Source: an uncultured Eubacteriales bacterium
Lineage (GTDB): Bacteria > Bacillota > Clostridia > Monoglobales > Monoglobaceae
Reading direction: 5' to 3'
Assembly: GCA_958352815.1 (NCBI GenBank)
Contig: CATWQA010000002.1
Span: forward strand, 62,001-126,000
DNA: 64,000 bases
Shown here: positions 48,250-56,606 of the stretch, in pieces
Position numbering within the stretch: the stretch's first letter is position 1
How the letters are laid out: each line of letters starts with the position of its first letter
The notes under the pieces: generated by a model
Databases searched by the model: none
Told to the model about the DNA's origin: nothing
Seen by the model: the letters and a program-made list of their open reading frames with translations, nothing else
Translations under genes and position numbers: made by a program

Positions 48250-48966
48250 TTAGTATATAATTCTTCTTGCACCGGCAAAACGCGATGAATAGTAACTTGA
48301 GTCAATGCTTGTATACTTAACAACATCGCCTGTACGGGGAGCATGAATCATCATGCCGTCACCAACGTAAATACCTATGTGAGAAGCATATCCTCCGAGA
48401 CCTGCGCTGCTGAAGCCGATAATGTCACCGGGCATAAGCTGATCTCTTGAAACGGGAATACCCTCTTTCATCTGATCGTCCGCAACACGCGCCAAGCTGA
48501 TTCCCAGCTGCGAATACACGTACTGAACCAAACCGCTGCAATCAAAACCGTTAGGAGAAGTTCCGCCCCAAACATAGGGAACGCCCAGATACTGAGCAGC
48601 AATATCACAAACAGCTTGACCGCCCTCGCTTGCCTGCGGCATTTCTCCGCTATATACCGAAATGTAATCCGATGAAACGTATCCCATCAGACCGTCATTG
48701 TTATAAGCTACGCAAACCCAACCGGGTTCAATCCAATTAACTCTAACTCTTGCGCCGTATGAAAGCTGGGTGATAACACCGGCATCCATTGAAGCGCCCT
48801 GTCTAACATTAAGCGCAGAGACCTGCACAACACCATAGTACTGAGCCGGTTCGTCGATTTCATCGAAGTCGGCATATGTAGGCATTATAATAAAAGTAGA
48901 AATTGTCATCAATACCGCAAGTGTTGCAACAATTCTTCTCAAACCTTTTCCAAAACTAAAACTCAA
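48250..48966 (-). CDS. Secreted SH3-NlpC/P60 peptidoglycan hydrolase
   Basis: 238 residues. A signal peptide at about 1-32 (hydrophobic core LAVLMTISTFIIM, ending PTYA) precedes an SH3_3 domain at about 43-105 (ALNVRQGASMDAGVITQL, GYVSSDYI) and the NlpC/P60 domain. Catalytic Cys in GFDCSGLVQYVY and His in SHIGIYVG are present, with a further His in MIHAP. Cleaves peptide stems of the cell wall. The start is TTG, with GGAGG 11 bases upstream. One-gene transcript with a ~130-nt leader. Confidence 0.93.
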   Translation of the reverse strand: MSFSFGKGLRRIVATLAVLMTISTFIIMPTYADFDEIDEPAQYYGVVQVSALNVRQGASMDAGVITQLSYGARVRVNWIEPGWVCVAYNNDGLMGYVSSDYISVYSGEMPQASEGGQAVCDIAAQYLGVPYVWGGTSPNGFDCSGLVQYVYSQLGISLARVADDQMKEGIPVSRDQLMPGDIIGFSSAGLGGYASHIGIYVGDGMMIHAPRTGDVVKYTSIDSSYYSSRFAGARRIIY

Positions 48967-49103
48967 AACTGAAAAACCTCCAAAATCTTTCTGAATATAC
49001 GTCTATGCGTTATTCCTAATCACAACTCCTTTCAGCATAATCTATTTGACTTAAAGATTGAGAAGCGAACTAAAATTTCTTTGCTCTCAAATCTTATGTG
49101 ACG

Positions 49104-49132
49104 ATTATACTACAATTCCCTGATAATGTCAA
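49104..49132 (-). promoter_or_regulatory. Sigma-A promoter of the NlpC/P60 gene
   Basis: Minus strand: TTGACA (49127-49132), 17 bp, TATAAT (49104-49109), full consensus. The ~130-nt leader to the start codon has a modest hairpin (GATTTGAGA / TCTCAATC) but no c-di-AMP riboswitch that I can recognise. Confidence 0.85.
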
Positions 49133-49359
49133 TATATTACCGAGCAATTATTGAAGAATAACCCCCGATTATAAAGTTAAAAACACCCGCAAACGCCCGA
49201 AATCACGGCGTTTGCTACAATTATGAACAAATTGTAAACATTACGAATTTTTTCCGCAAAATACTAAATTTTTACTAAATTTTTATTAAATTTGTTTATC
49301 ATAACGATTACACGAATTTTACCGCATTATTACATTTGTGTTACAAAGTATGTTTTCTA

Positions 49360-49388
49360 TTGGCAAATTGTAATTGTTGTGATATAAT
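49360..49388 (+). promoter_or_regulatory. Sigma-A promoter of yicC-remA-gmk
   Basis: TTGGCA, 17 bp, TATAAT, about 105 bases before yicC. The intergenic stretch 48967-49492 holds only this and the divergent promoter, in very AT-rich DNA. Confidence 0.8.
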
Positions 49389-49492
49389 GAAGCACTGATT
49401 GGTTACAATATGACAACCGATTTTTGTTATTGTACACCATTTGAATTAAAAAATCAATATGCCCCGGGCAGAAATTTCGGAGTTGGGAAATA

Positions 49493-50377
49493 ATGATTAA
49501 GAGTATGACAGGTTTCGGCAGAGCCGACATGACAATTGATGAGCTTTATGAAATTAAAATCCAGATTAAATCTGTTAACCACAGGTATGCAGATTTTTCA
49601 ATTAAGGCGCCGAGAGTTTACAGCTTTATTGAGGACACCGTGAGAACTGTTTTATCTCACCACATCTCAAGAGGCAAGGTTGAGGCGTACATTTCAATTC
49701 ACAAAATTAACGATGACAGCAAGGAAGTTAAGCTGAACAAGTCCCTTGCGGAGTCATACATAAATAACCTGCGGGCTCTTGACGAGTTTGGCGTGAAGGA
49801 TGATATTACCGCTTCAACCCTTTCGGTTTTCAGTGATATTTTCGAGGTGGAGTATAAGGAGGCCGATGAGGAGTACATCCTAAGCATGATAAAGCAGGCT
49901 TTGGACGTTGCCCTTGAGGACTTTATAACCATGAGAGCAAGAGAGGGGCAGCGGCTTAAAGCGAGCATTTTGCAGCACTTAGACGCCCTAGGGCAGCAGA
50001 TAGATATTGTGGAGGAGCGTTCTCCAAAAACCGTGGAAGAATATAAGGAGCGGCTCAAAAAACGGCTTTCCGACACCTTGGCGGACATGAATATTTCGGC
50101 AGATGACAGCAGGATTTTGACCGAGGTTGCCATCTTCTCGGACAAGGTTGCGGTTGATGAGGAGACCGTTCGCCTGCGCAGCCACATAAAGGAGTTTAAA
50201 AAGGTTTTGGAAGCCGACGGTCCCGTAGGCAAGAAGCTGGACTTTATTGTTCAGGAGATGAACAGGGAGACCAACACCATCGGCTCCAAGTGCAATGACT
50301 TTGAGCTTTCAAAATGCGTGGTCGAAATGAAGTCTGTTATCGAAAAAATTCGCGAGCAAATTCAGAATATTGAGTAG
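49493..50377 (+). CDS. yicC: YicC/YloC family endoribonuclease-like protein
   Basis: 294 residues. MIKSMTGFGRA at the N-terminus and the C-terminal EMNRETNTIGSKCNDFELSKCVVEMKSVIEKIREQIQN are signatures of the family, which includes RNases that degrade small RNAs in E. coli. First gene of the conserved Firmicute cluster yicC-remA-gmk; 13 bp to remA. Confidence 0.95.
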   Translation: MIKSMTGFGRADMTIDELYEIKIQIKSVNHRYADFSIKAPRVYSFIEDTVRTVLSHHISRGKVEAYISIHKINDDSKEVKLNKSLAESYINNLRALDEFGVKDDITASTLSVFSDIFEVEYKEADEEYILSMIKQALDVALEDFITMRAREGQRLKASILQHLDALGQQIDIVEERSPKTVEEYKERLKKRLSDTLADMNISADDSRILTEVAIFSDKVAVDEETVRLRSHIKEFKKVLEADGPVGKKLDFIVQEMNRETNTIGSKCNDFELSKCVVEMKSVIEKIREQIQNIE

Positions 50378-50390
50378 GGGGTAGTCACTC

Positions 50391-50663
50391 ATGAAGTTAA
50401 TAAATGTGGGATTTGGAAATATTGTTTCGGGTTCAAGAGTTATAGCTATTGTCAGCCCCGATTCCGCCCCCATAAAGCGTATTATTCAGGAGGCAAAGGA
50501 TAGGGGAATGGTTATTGACGCAACCTGCGGCAGACGTACCCGTTCCGTTATAGTGACCGACAGCGACCACATTATTCTGTCGGCTATCCAGACCGAGACT
50601 ATTGCCGGCCGTGCCGAGCCTAAGTCCGACGAAGAAAATGATTACGGTGATGAAGATGAATAA
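50391..50663 (+). CDS. remA: Extracellular matrix regulatory protein RemA (DUF370)
   Basis: 90 residues. KLINVGFGNIVSGSRVIAIVSPDSAPIKRII and ATCGRRTRSVIVTDSDHIILSA are the family hallmarks. In Bacillus RemA binds DNA and activates matrix and osmoprotection genes. The acidic end (SDEENDYGDEDE) extends past the usual ~85 residues. Overlaps gmk by eight bases. Confidence 0.95.
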   Translation: MKLINVGFGNIVSGSRVIAIVSPDSAPIKRIIQEAKDRGMVIDATCGRRTRSVIVTDSDHIILSAIQTETIAGRAEPKSDEENDYGDEDE

Positions 50664-51228
50664 GCGAGGATTACTGATTGTTGTGTCGGGTCCCTCCGGG
50701 GTCGGCAAGGGAACCGTTCTTAAAAAGCTCCTTGACGAGAATCCGACCATTGTCCCCTCTGTCTCGGTTACCACCCGTAAACCCAGAGATATTGACATAG
50801 AGGGCGTGACCTACTTCTTTAAGTCGGTTGATGAATTTAAAAATATGATTGACAAGGGCGAGTTCATGGAATGGGCTGTCTTTAACGACAACTATTACGG
50901 AACGCCTATTGAATACGTAAACCAAAACCTTGACAAGGGCAACGACGTGCTGCTGGAGATTGACGTTCAGGGCGCCCTGAACCTAATGAAGAACTATTCT
51001 TCCGCCGTATATATCTTTATTGCTCCCGAGAGCAAGGAGGTTTTGAGAGAGCGTCTTATGAAGCGCAATACTGAAACCCCCGAGGAAATAGAAAAACGAA
51101 TTGCTGCCTCCGATTGGGAGCTGTCACAAAAGGATAAATACGATCATATTGTAGTTAATAGGGTTGTTGAGAACACAACCGAGGAAATATTAAATATTAT
51201 AGCGAGTGCCAAAAGGCTCCGCCTTTAG
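50656..51228 (+). CDS. gmk: Guanylate kinase
   Basis: 190 residues. Phosphorylates GMP to GDP with ATP. P-loop SGPSGVGKGT, GMP-binding VSVTTRKPRDIDIEG and FKSVDEF, LLEIDVQGA, lid region RNTETPEEI. I start at the ATG at 50656 inside the end of remA, five bases after GGTGAT; an ATG two codons earlier is possible. Followed by a repeat cluster in place of the usual tight link to rpoZ. Confidence 0.96.
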   Translation: MNKRGLLIVVSGPSGVGKGTVLKKLLDENPTIVPSVSVTTRKPRDIDIEGVTYFFKSVDEFKNMIDKGEFMEWAVFNDNYYGTPIEYVNQNLDKGNDVLLEIDVQGALNLMKNYSSAVYIFIAPESKEVLRERLMKRNTETPEEIEKRIAASDWELSQKDKYDHIVVNRVVENTTEEILNIIASAKRLRL

Positions 51229-51234
51229 AACGCT

Positions 51235-51425
51235 CGCCCACCCTATTGCGCTCCGTCGGCAACAACTTAGGGCTATTATTGACATTGCATACTTTGTATA
51301 AATCGAAATAATGAGTGCCACCCAACTTCAAAGAAGTTGGGTCACAGCCGGCCTCCGCCCCGAGCGCGGTCATCTTCCCCTTCAGGGAAGCCGATTGGTG
51401 CTCTGCCCCAAACCCCGGTATGTTC
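51235..51425 (+). repeat. GC-rich repeat interrupted by element B, between gmk and rpoZ
   Basis: CGCCCACCCTATTGCGCTC (51235-51253) and CCTCCGCCCCGAGCGC (51352-51367) are contiguous in the inverted copy at 59296-59335, separated there by four bases; here ~98 bp of element B lies between. The right end continues into family C-like hairpins up to CCCCAAACCCCGG. Confidence 0.8.
51254..51350 (+). mobile_element. Small nested element B, copy 3
   Basis: CGTCGGCAACAACTTAGG ... TTATTGACATTGC ... CCAACTTC-AAA-GAAGTTGG-GTCACAG, closely matching copies at 640-735 and 15379-15470 in the same internal order. Confidence 0.85.
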
Positions 51426-51602
51426 AATTTTACCACAACATAAATTTTAGCTTCCAAAAAATCTTTGATTTATTGAGGAAGAAAAGTATACAGTTTGCAA
51501 ACGCACATGCGCAAAAAATCTCTTATCATTCCTTGCTCCGCCGATAAGAGAAATATAAACACTAAATTATGCCGAGCGGAGCGGCGGAAGGAGATTTTTT
51601 AT

Positions 51603-51815
51603 ATGATGATAAAACCGCCTATTACCGAACTGGTTGAGAAAACGGGTAACCGTTATTTACTGACTATTGAAACAGCAAAGAGGGCAAGACAGCTAACCGA
51701 CGGCAAGCAGCCTCTGGTTAATACCAAGTCGGGCAAAGAGGTTTCTATTGCGGCAGAGGAAATATACGAGGACAAGCTGAATTATATTCACACTCCCGAT
51801 ATAGGTTCCATTTAG
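51603..51815 (+). CDS. rpoZ: RNA polymerase omega subunit
   Basis: 70 residues. IKPPITELVEKTGNRYLLTIETAKRARQL and VNTKSGKEVSIAAEEIYEDKLNY are typical of omega, which helps assemble core polymerase. GAAGGAG lies nine bases before the ATG at 51603; a second ATG follows directly. The frame extends upstream into repeats but without similarity. Confidence 0.93.
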   Translation: MMIKPPITELVEKTGNRYLLTIETAKRARQLTDGKQPLVNTKSGKEVSIAAEEIYEDKLNYIHTPDIGSI

Positions 51816-51837
51816 TTCGGAAATTAAGACTAAAACA

Positions 51838-51866
51838 GAAGCCCCGCCCAGCGGCGGGCTTCATTT
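51838..51866 (+). terminator. Terminator-like hairpin after rpoZ
   Basis: AAGCCCCGCC-CAGC-GGCGGGCTT followed by CATTTAG; the T-run is poor. A second hairpin, CCCACCGA / TCGAGTGGG then TTTAATTTTT, lies at about 51901-51937 just before coaBC. Confidence 0.6.
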
Positions 51867-51952
51867 AGACGGGGCAAGCCCCATATCAAAAAATCAACGC
51901 CCACCGAGCCCTGCTGTTGTTCGAGTGGGTTTAATTTTTAAGGGTGATAATT

Positions 51953-53152
51953 ATGCAGCTAAAGAATAAAACCGTTGTTTTAGGGGTCTGCGGCGGAATT
52001 GCCGCCTATAAGGCTCTTGACCTTACCTCCCGCCTGGTTAAGGCAGGATGCGAGGTCAAGGTTATTATGACGAAATCCGCCGCGGAATTTGTAGCTCCCC
52101 TGAGCTTTCAGAGCCTGTCCAAGAACCCGGTTGTGGTGAATATGTTTGACGAGCCCAAGGTCTGGGAAATTCAGCACATATCTCTGGCAAAAGCGGCAGA
52201 CGTGTTTGCAATCGTTCCCGCCACAGCAAACGTAATCGGCAAAATAGCAAACGGCATAGCCGACGATATGCTGACCACAACCGTTATGGCAACCCGCTCC
52301 CCGGTGCTCATAGCTCCGGCGATGAACACCAATATGCTGGAAAACCCCATTGTTGAAGAAAACATAGAAAAGCTGAAACGGCATGAGGGATATTATTTCG
52401 TCACCTCAGAGACAGGCAGGCTTGCCTGCGGAGACGTGGGCAGAGGCAAACTGGCAAAGGTCGAAGCAATCTTTGACGAAATAGAAAGGCTTGCCGTATT
52501 GGGGGAGAGAGACCTTGAGGGCAAGAAGATAGTTATCAGCGCAGGAGCAACCGAGGAGGCCTTAGACCCGGTCAGGTTTTTAACCAATCATTCCACGGGA
52601 AAAATGGGCTTTTCCCTGGCAAAAGCCGCAATGCTGCGGGGGGCAGAGGTGACCCTTGTTGCCGGCAGGAACACCTGCGCTCCCATAACCGGGGTGAACA
52701 CGATCAACGTTACCTCTGCCCTCCAAATGCACAAGGCGGTTACGGAAACCGCCAAAGAGGCTGATATAGTGATTATGTCCGCCGCCGTTGCGGACTTCCG
52801 CCCCTCGACCGTTGCGGAAAACAAGATTAAAAAGGGCGCGGATAACGAGATGAGCATTTCCTTCGTGCGAAATCCCGATATTTTAAAGGAGCTTGGCAGC
52901 GCCTACGGCGGCTCAAAGGTTATTATCGGCTTCGCCATGGAGACCGAAAACCTCCTTGAAAACGCAAAAAATAAGTGCGTAAAGAAGGGCGCGGACTTTA
53001 TTGTTGCCAACAACCTTAAAACAGAGGGGGCGGGCTTTGGCACCGACACCAACGTTGTGACGATTATCGACAAGGACGGGCGGACAACCGAATACCCCAA
53101 AATGAGCAAGTTCAGCCTGGCAAATATTATTCTGGACAAGGCAAAACGGTAG
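51953..53152 (+). CDS. coaBC: Bifunctional phosphopantothenoylcysteine decarboxylase/phosphopantothenate--cysteine ligase
   Basis: 399 residues. Two steps of coenzyme A synthesis. CoaC half: LGVCGGIAAYKAL, active His in IQHISLAKAAD, PAMNTNMLENPI and the Cys of RLACGDVGRGKL. CoaB half: ISAGATEEALDPVRFLTNHSTGKMG, SAAVADFRP and the KIKK loop. The ATG at 51953 is 7-8 bases after GGGTG. Confidence 0.96.
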   Translation: MQLKNKTVVLGVCGGIAAYKALDLTSRLVKAGCEVKVIMTKSAAEFVAPLSFQSLSKNPVVVNMFDEPKVWEIQHISLAKAADVFAIVPATANVIGKIANGIADDMLTTTVMATRSPVLIAPAMNTNMLENPIVEENIEKLKRHEGYYFVTSETGRLACGDVGRGKLAKVEAIFDEIERLAVLGERDLEGKKIVISAGATEEALDPVRFLTNHSTGKMGFSLAKAAMLRGAEVTLVAGRNTCAPITGVNTINVTSALQMHKAVTETAKEADIVIMSAAVADFRPSTVAENKIKKGADNEMSISFVRNPDILKELGSAYGGSKVIIGFAMETENLLENAKNKCVKKGADFIVANNLKTEGAGFGTDTNVVTIIDKDGRTTEYPKMSKFSLANIILDKAKR

Positions 53153-53159
53153 GTGAATT

Positions 53160-55610
53160 ATGGTAGCGCAAGTGTTATTGCTGAGCAGACGTCATGCTGT
53201 TGACAGAGCCTTTGACTATGAAATCCCTCCGGAATTGGCGGAACAAGTTAAAATCGGTATGCGGGTTCTGGTCCCCTTCGGGCTTTATAACAACACAGTT
53301 GAGGCGTTGGTTACGGGAATAAACCATGCCAGCGACGTTTTAAGGCTGAAAAAAATCAAGTCAATAATAGGCACAGAGCCGGTGGTATCCCCCGAGCTTT
53401 TAGAGCTGTGCGCATGGATGCAGAAAAAATATCTCTGCACCTTTTACAGCGCCTTTAAGCTCATAATTCCTCCGAAAATGAAAATGGTTATCAAGGAATG
53501 GATTACCCTGTGCGATAACGAGGACTCCTCCTCCCTTACCGTATTCCAGCAGAAGATTGCAGATTTTCTTAAAGAAAACGGAGGCATTGCCGAATACAGC
53601 CATTTGGCGGAGCAGCTCAGCAGCACAGCTCTGCGCCGCTCCCTTAAAGCCCTTGAGGAGAAGGGAATTATAAAGATTTCGGAAAAAATCGACAGCTCTG
53701 TTCGGGAGCTCACAATCCGTTACGCAAAGCTGAACCTTTCTGTTGATGAGGCGTATATGATTGCCGACGAACTGAGAAACAAAAGAGCTCATGTTCAGTC
53801 TAACATGCTCCTGGCTTTGGCGGACAGCGACGGCAGACTTTCCACCTCCGACCTGATAGCCCTGTCCGACGGCAACTACGGAGCTATGAACGTTCTGTGC
53901 AAAAAGGGATATATCGACCTGTACAGTGAGCGCAAAATCCGCGAGGTGTACGACACGGAGGATTACGCCGCCTCAAACGAGTATACTCCCACCCCGGAGC
54001 AGCAGCCAATTATTGAATACATTGACGGAGTTCTTGACAGGGGCGAGCACGAAAAGATACTCATAAGAGGAGTGACTGGAAGCGGAAAAACCGAGGTGTT
54101 TTTGCAGACAATCAAACGCTGTATTGAGGGCGGAAAGCGAGCCATAATGCTTGTTCCCGAAATTTCTCTGACCCCGCAGATGGTGGAGCGGTTTGTCAGC
54201 CGTTTCGGCAACAAGGTTGCGGTTATTCACAGCGGCTTGTCCTACGGGGAACGCTTTGACCAGTGGAACAAAATCAAGAACAACGAGGTTGACGTAGTGG
54301 TGGGCGCAAGAAGCGCCATCTTCGCCCCTCTTGAAAACATAGGGCTTATTATTCTTGACGAGGAGCACGAAAGCAGCTATAAATCGGAAATATCTCCCCG
54401 TTATCACGCCCGCGACGTGGCAAAATTCAGGGCGGAGAAGAACAATGCGCCTCTTATCTTAGCCTCCGCGACCCCCTCCCTTGACAGCTACTACCGAGGG
54501 GTTACCGCAAAGGAGTACAAGCTGTTTGAAATGAACAGCCGCTATAACAACAACAAGCTGCCCCAAGTCAGGATAGTTGACATGAGGAGCGAAATATTCG
54601 AGTACCACAACATGTCACCGATCAGCAACAGGCTTGAATTTGAAATCCGCAAAAATCTCGAAAAAGGCGAAAAAACAATTCTCTTCCTAAACCGCAGGGG
54701 CTACAACACCTTTGTTTCCTGCAGGGAGTGCGGCTTTGTTATGGAGTGCCGAAACTGCAGTATTCCATTGACATATCATATGTATTCGGACACTCTGGTC
54801 TGCCATTACTGCGGCTACACCGTTAAAAACGTCAAAACCTGCCCTGAGTGCGGCTCAAAGCATATAAAGTTTTTCGGCACGGGAACTCAAAGAATTGAGG
54901 ACGAACTGAAACGCTTGTTCCCCGAAGCCCGAATTTTGCGCATGGACAGGGACACCACCTCAACAAAGGGCAGCCACGAGCAAATACTAAATTCTTTCAA
55001 AAACGGCGAGGCGGACATTCTTTTGGGAACGCAAATGGTCACCAAGGGTTTGGACTTTCCCGATGTTACCCTTGTAGGTGCGCTGGCGGCGGACTCCTCT
55101 CTGGGTGTTGACGACTTCCGAGCCAACGAACGTACCTTCTCCCTTTTAACCCAGGTGTGCGGCAGGGCGGGCAGAGGCGATATTCCCGGCAGAGCGGTTA
55201 TACAGACCTACCAGCCCAAAAATTCTACAATCGAATTTGCCAAGGAACACGACTACGTAAAGTTCTACCAAAACGAAATAAATTTCAGAAAACGCTTGAA
55301 TTATCCGCCGTTTTGTGACATAATAAGTGTGTTGGTTCAGGGTGAGGATCAAGACAGAGTAAGGTCGGAAATTGAGAGCATACACGCCTACATTCGCAAG
55401 CATGGCACCGCTGAAAACATAATCAAGCTGACCCCGCCCATGCCCCCGCCCATAAGCAGGATAAAGGGGAATTACAGATACAGAATACTTATTAAGACGC
55501 AAAACAGTGATGACCTTCTGGAGATATTACATCAAGTAAACGATGAGCACAACCGAAAGAATACTCCAAACAGTCTGATTATTGATATAAACCCGATTAA
55601 CATGAGTTAA
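53160..55610 (+). CDS. priA: Primosomal replication restart helicase PriA
   Basis: 816 residues. Restarts stalled forks. N-terminal DNA-binding domain (RRHAVDRAFDYEIP, GMRVLVPFG), Walker A GVTGSGKTEVF, Walker B DEEHESSYK, zinc-binding Cys clusters CRECG, CRNC, CHYCG and CPECGS, and helicase motifs GTQMVTKGLDFPDVTLVG and QVCGRAGRG. 7 bp after coaBC. Confidence 0.96.
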   Translation: MVAQVLLLSRRHAVDRAFDYEIPPELAEQVKIGMRVLVPFGLYNNTVEALVTGINHASDVLRLKKIKSIIGTEPVVSPELLELCAWMQKKYLCTFYSAFKLIIPPKMKMVIKEWITLCDNEDSSSLTVFQQKIADFLKENGGIAEYSHLAEQLSSTALRRSLKALEEKGIIKISEKIDSSVRELTIRYAKLNLSVDEAYMIADELRNKRAHVQSNMLLALADSDGRLSTSDLIALSDGNYGAMNVLCKKGYIDLYSERKIREVYDTEDYAASNEYTPTPEQQPIIEYIDGVLDRGEHEKILIRGVTGSGKTEVFLQTIKRCIEGGKRAIMLVPEISLTPQMVERFVSRFGNKVAVIHSGLSYGERFDQWNKIKNNEVDVVVGARSAIFAPLENIGLIILDEEHESSYKSEISPRYHARDVAKFRAEKNNAPLILASATPSLDSYYRGVTAKEYKLFEMNSRYNNNKLPQVRIVDMRSEIFEYHNMSPISNRLEFEIRKNLEKGEKTILFLNRRGYNTFVSCRECGFVMECRNCSIPLTYHMYSDTLVCHYCGYTVKNVKTCPECGSKHIKFFGTGTQRIEDELKRLFPEARILRMDRDTTSTKGSHEQILNSFKNGEADILLGTQMVTKGLDFPDVTLVGALAADSSLGVDDFRANERTFSLLTQVCGRAGRGDIPGRAVIQTYQPKNSTIEFAKEHDYVKFYQNEINFRKRLNYPPFCDIISVLVQGEDQDRVRSEIESIHAYIRKHGTAENIIKLTPPMPPPISRIKGNYRYRILIKTQNSDDLLEILHQVNDEHNRKNTPNSLIIDINPINMS

Positions 55611-55634
55611 TTTAAAAGGTAAAGGAGAATATAT

Positions 55635-56093
55635 ATGGCGATACGAAACATAGTTAAGCTGGGCGATGAGATTTTAACAAAAAAATGCCGCGAGGTGAAA
55701 AAGATTGACGACAGAATTATCTGCCTTCTTGACGATATGATTGACACTCTTAAGGATTCGGGAGGCGTGGGGCTGGCAGCGCCCCAGGTCGGCGTTCTGA
55801 AAAGAATTGCCGTTGTGGACACGGGCGATGCCATTTTGGAGCTTATCAACCCTGAAATCCTCCATACCGAGGGCACTCAGACCGACGCAGAGGGCTGCCT
55901 CAGCTACCCCGGCAGATACGGAATGGTAACCAGACCGAGAATAGTTAAGATTAAGGCAACAGACAGAAACGGAGCGGAATACGAATACACCGGTGAGGAC
56001 TTAACCGCCCGTGCCTTCTGCCATGAGATTGACCACTTGGACGGACACTTCTTTACGGAGCTGGTAACCGAGTGGGTAGAAACTGAAGAATAA
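55635..56093 (+). CDS. def: Peptide deformylase
   Basis: 152 residues. Removes the formyl group from nascent proteins. Three motifs: GVGLAAPQVG, EGCLSYP and the metal site HEIDHLDG. The Firmicute order would next give fmt and rsmB; instead a terminator ends the operon here. Confidence 0.97.
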   Translation: MAIRNIVKLGDEILTKKCREVKKIDDRIICLLDDMIDTLKDSGGVGLAAPQVGVLKRIAVVDTGDAILELINPEILHTEGTQTDAEGCLSYPGRYGMVTRPRIVKIKATDRNGAEYEYTGEDLTARAFCHEIDHLDGHFFTELVTEWVETEE

Positions 56094-56106
56094 TATAAAT
56101 ATAAAA

Positions 56107-56145
56107 CAGCGTTTGCCGTAAGCTTTAGGCAAACGCTTGTTTTAT
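56107..56145 (+). terminator. Terminator of the yicC-def cluster
   Basis: Ten-pair stem AGCGTTTGCC / GGCAAACGCT with a ten-base loop followed by TGTTTTAT. It overlaps the 3' end of the convergent XRE gene. Confidence 0.88.
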
Positions 56146-56465
56146 ATGCTTTTCTTGTTCCGCTTCTTATCTATTGCGTCATTCTTGCTCTGCAAAACAC
56201 TGATTGTATGCTGCAGCAGCTGAACATCCTCATCACTAAGCCCGGATATATCCAAGGTTTGTTTGTTCTCCAGACCGAGAAGATAGTCTGTAGTAACGTG
56301 AAATGTCTTTGCCAGTTTGATTAGTATTTCAGGTGACGGATACCGTTCTTGCAGTTCATAATATGAAATAACAGACTTTGTAACCTTAATTTTGTCTCCC
56401 AGCTGCTTTTGGGTCAAGCCCGCCTGCTTTCGCAGCTCCTTTAACTTATTTCCGAAGTCAACCAT
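56142..56465 (-). CDS. XRE-family transcriptional regulator
   Basis: 107 residues. HTH at about 6-60: LKELRKQAGLTQKQLGDKIKVTKSVISYYELQERYPS, then TTDYLLGLE as in phage-type repressors, and a short C-terminal helix with a basic end. It is divergent from the leucine-rich-repeat surface protein, sharing a 141-bp AT-rich region, so it is a candidate regulator of that gene. Confidence 0.9.
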   Translation of the reverse strand: MVDFGNKLKELRKQAGLTQKQLGDKIKVTKSVISYYELQERYPSPEILIKLAKTFHVTTDYLLGLENKQTLDISGLSDEDVQLLQHTISVLQSKNDAIDKKRNKKSI

Positions 56466-56538
56466 TTTAACACCTCAATTCTTAATATAGTTTACAATAT
56501 TTGAGTATAAATATGGTTGATTTTTAAAATAAAAATAG

Positions 56539-56567
56539 TTGACAAAATATTAAAAATGTACTATAAT
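56539..56567 (+). promoter_or_regulatory. Sigma-A promoter of the LRR surface protein
   Basis: TTGACA, 17 bp, TATAAT, a full consensus about 40 bases before the start codon. Confidence 0.88.
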
Positions 56568-56606
56568 GCATATAAGGTGATATTTAATTTAGAGAGGGTG
56601 TTATAT

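Noticed and set aside
48967..49097. c-di-AMP (ydaO) riboswitch before the NlpC/P60 gene
   Set aside because: Such switches often precede wall hydrolases, but this ~130-nt leader lacks the conserved ydaO motifs.
51197..51457. Minus-strand frame of ~86 codons with GCDPTSLKL
   Set aside because: Translation of element B copy 3 and its GC-rich host repeat, with no ribosome site.
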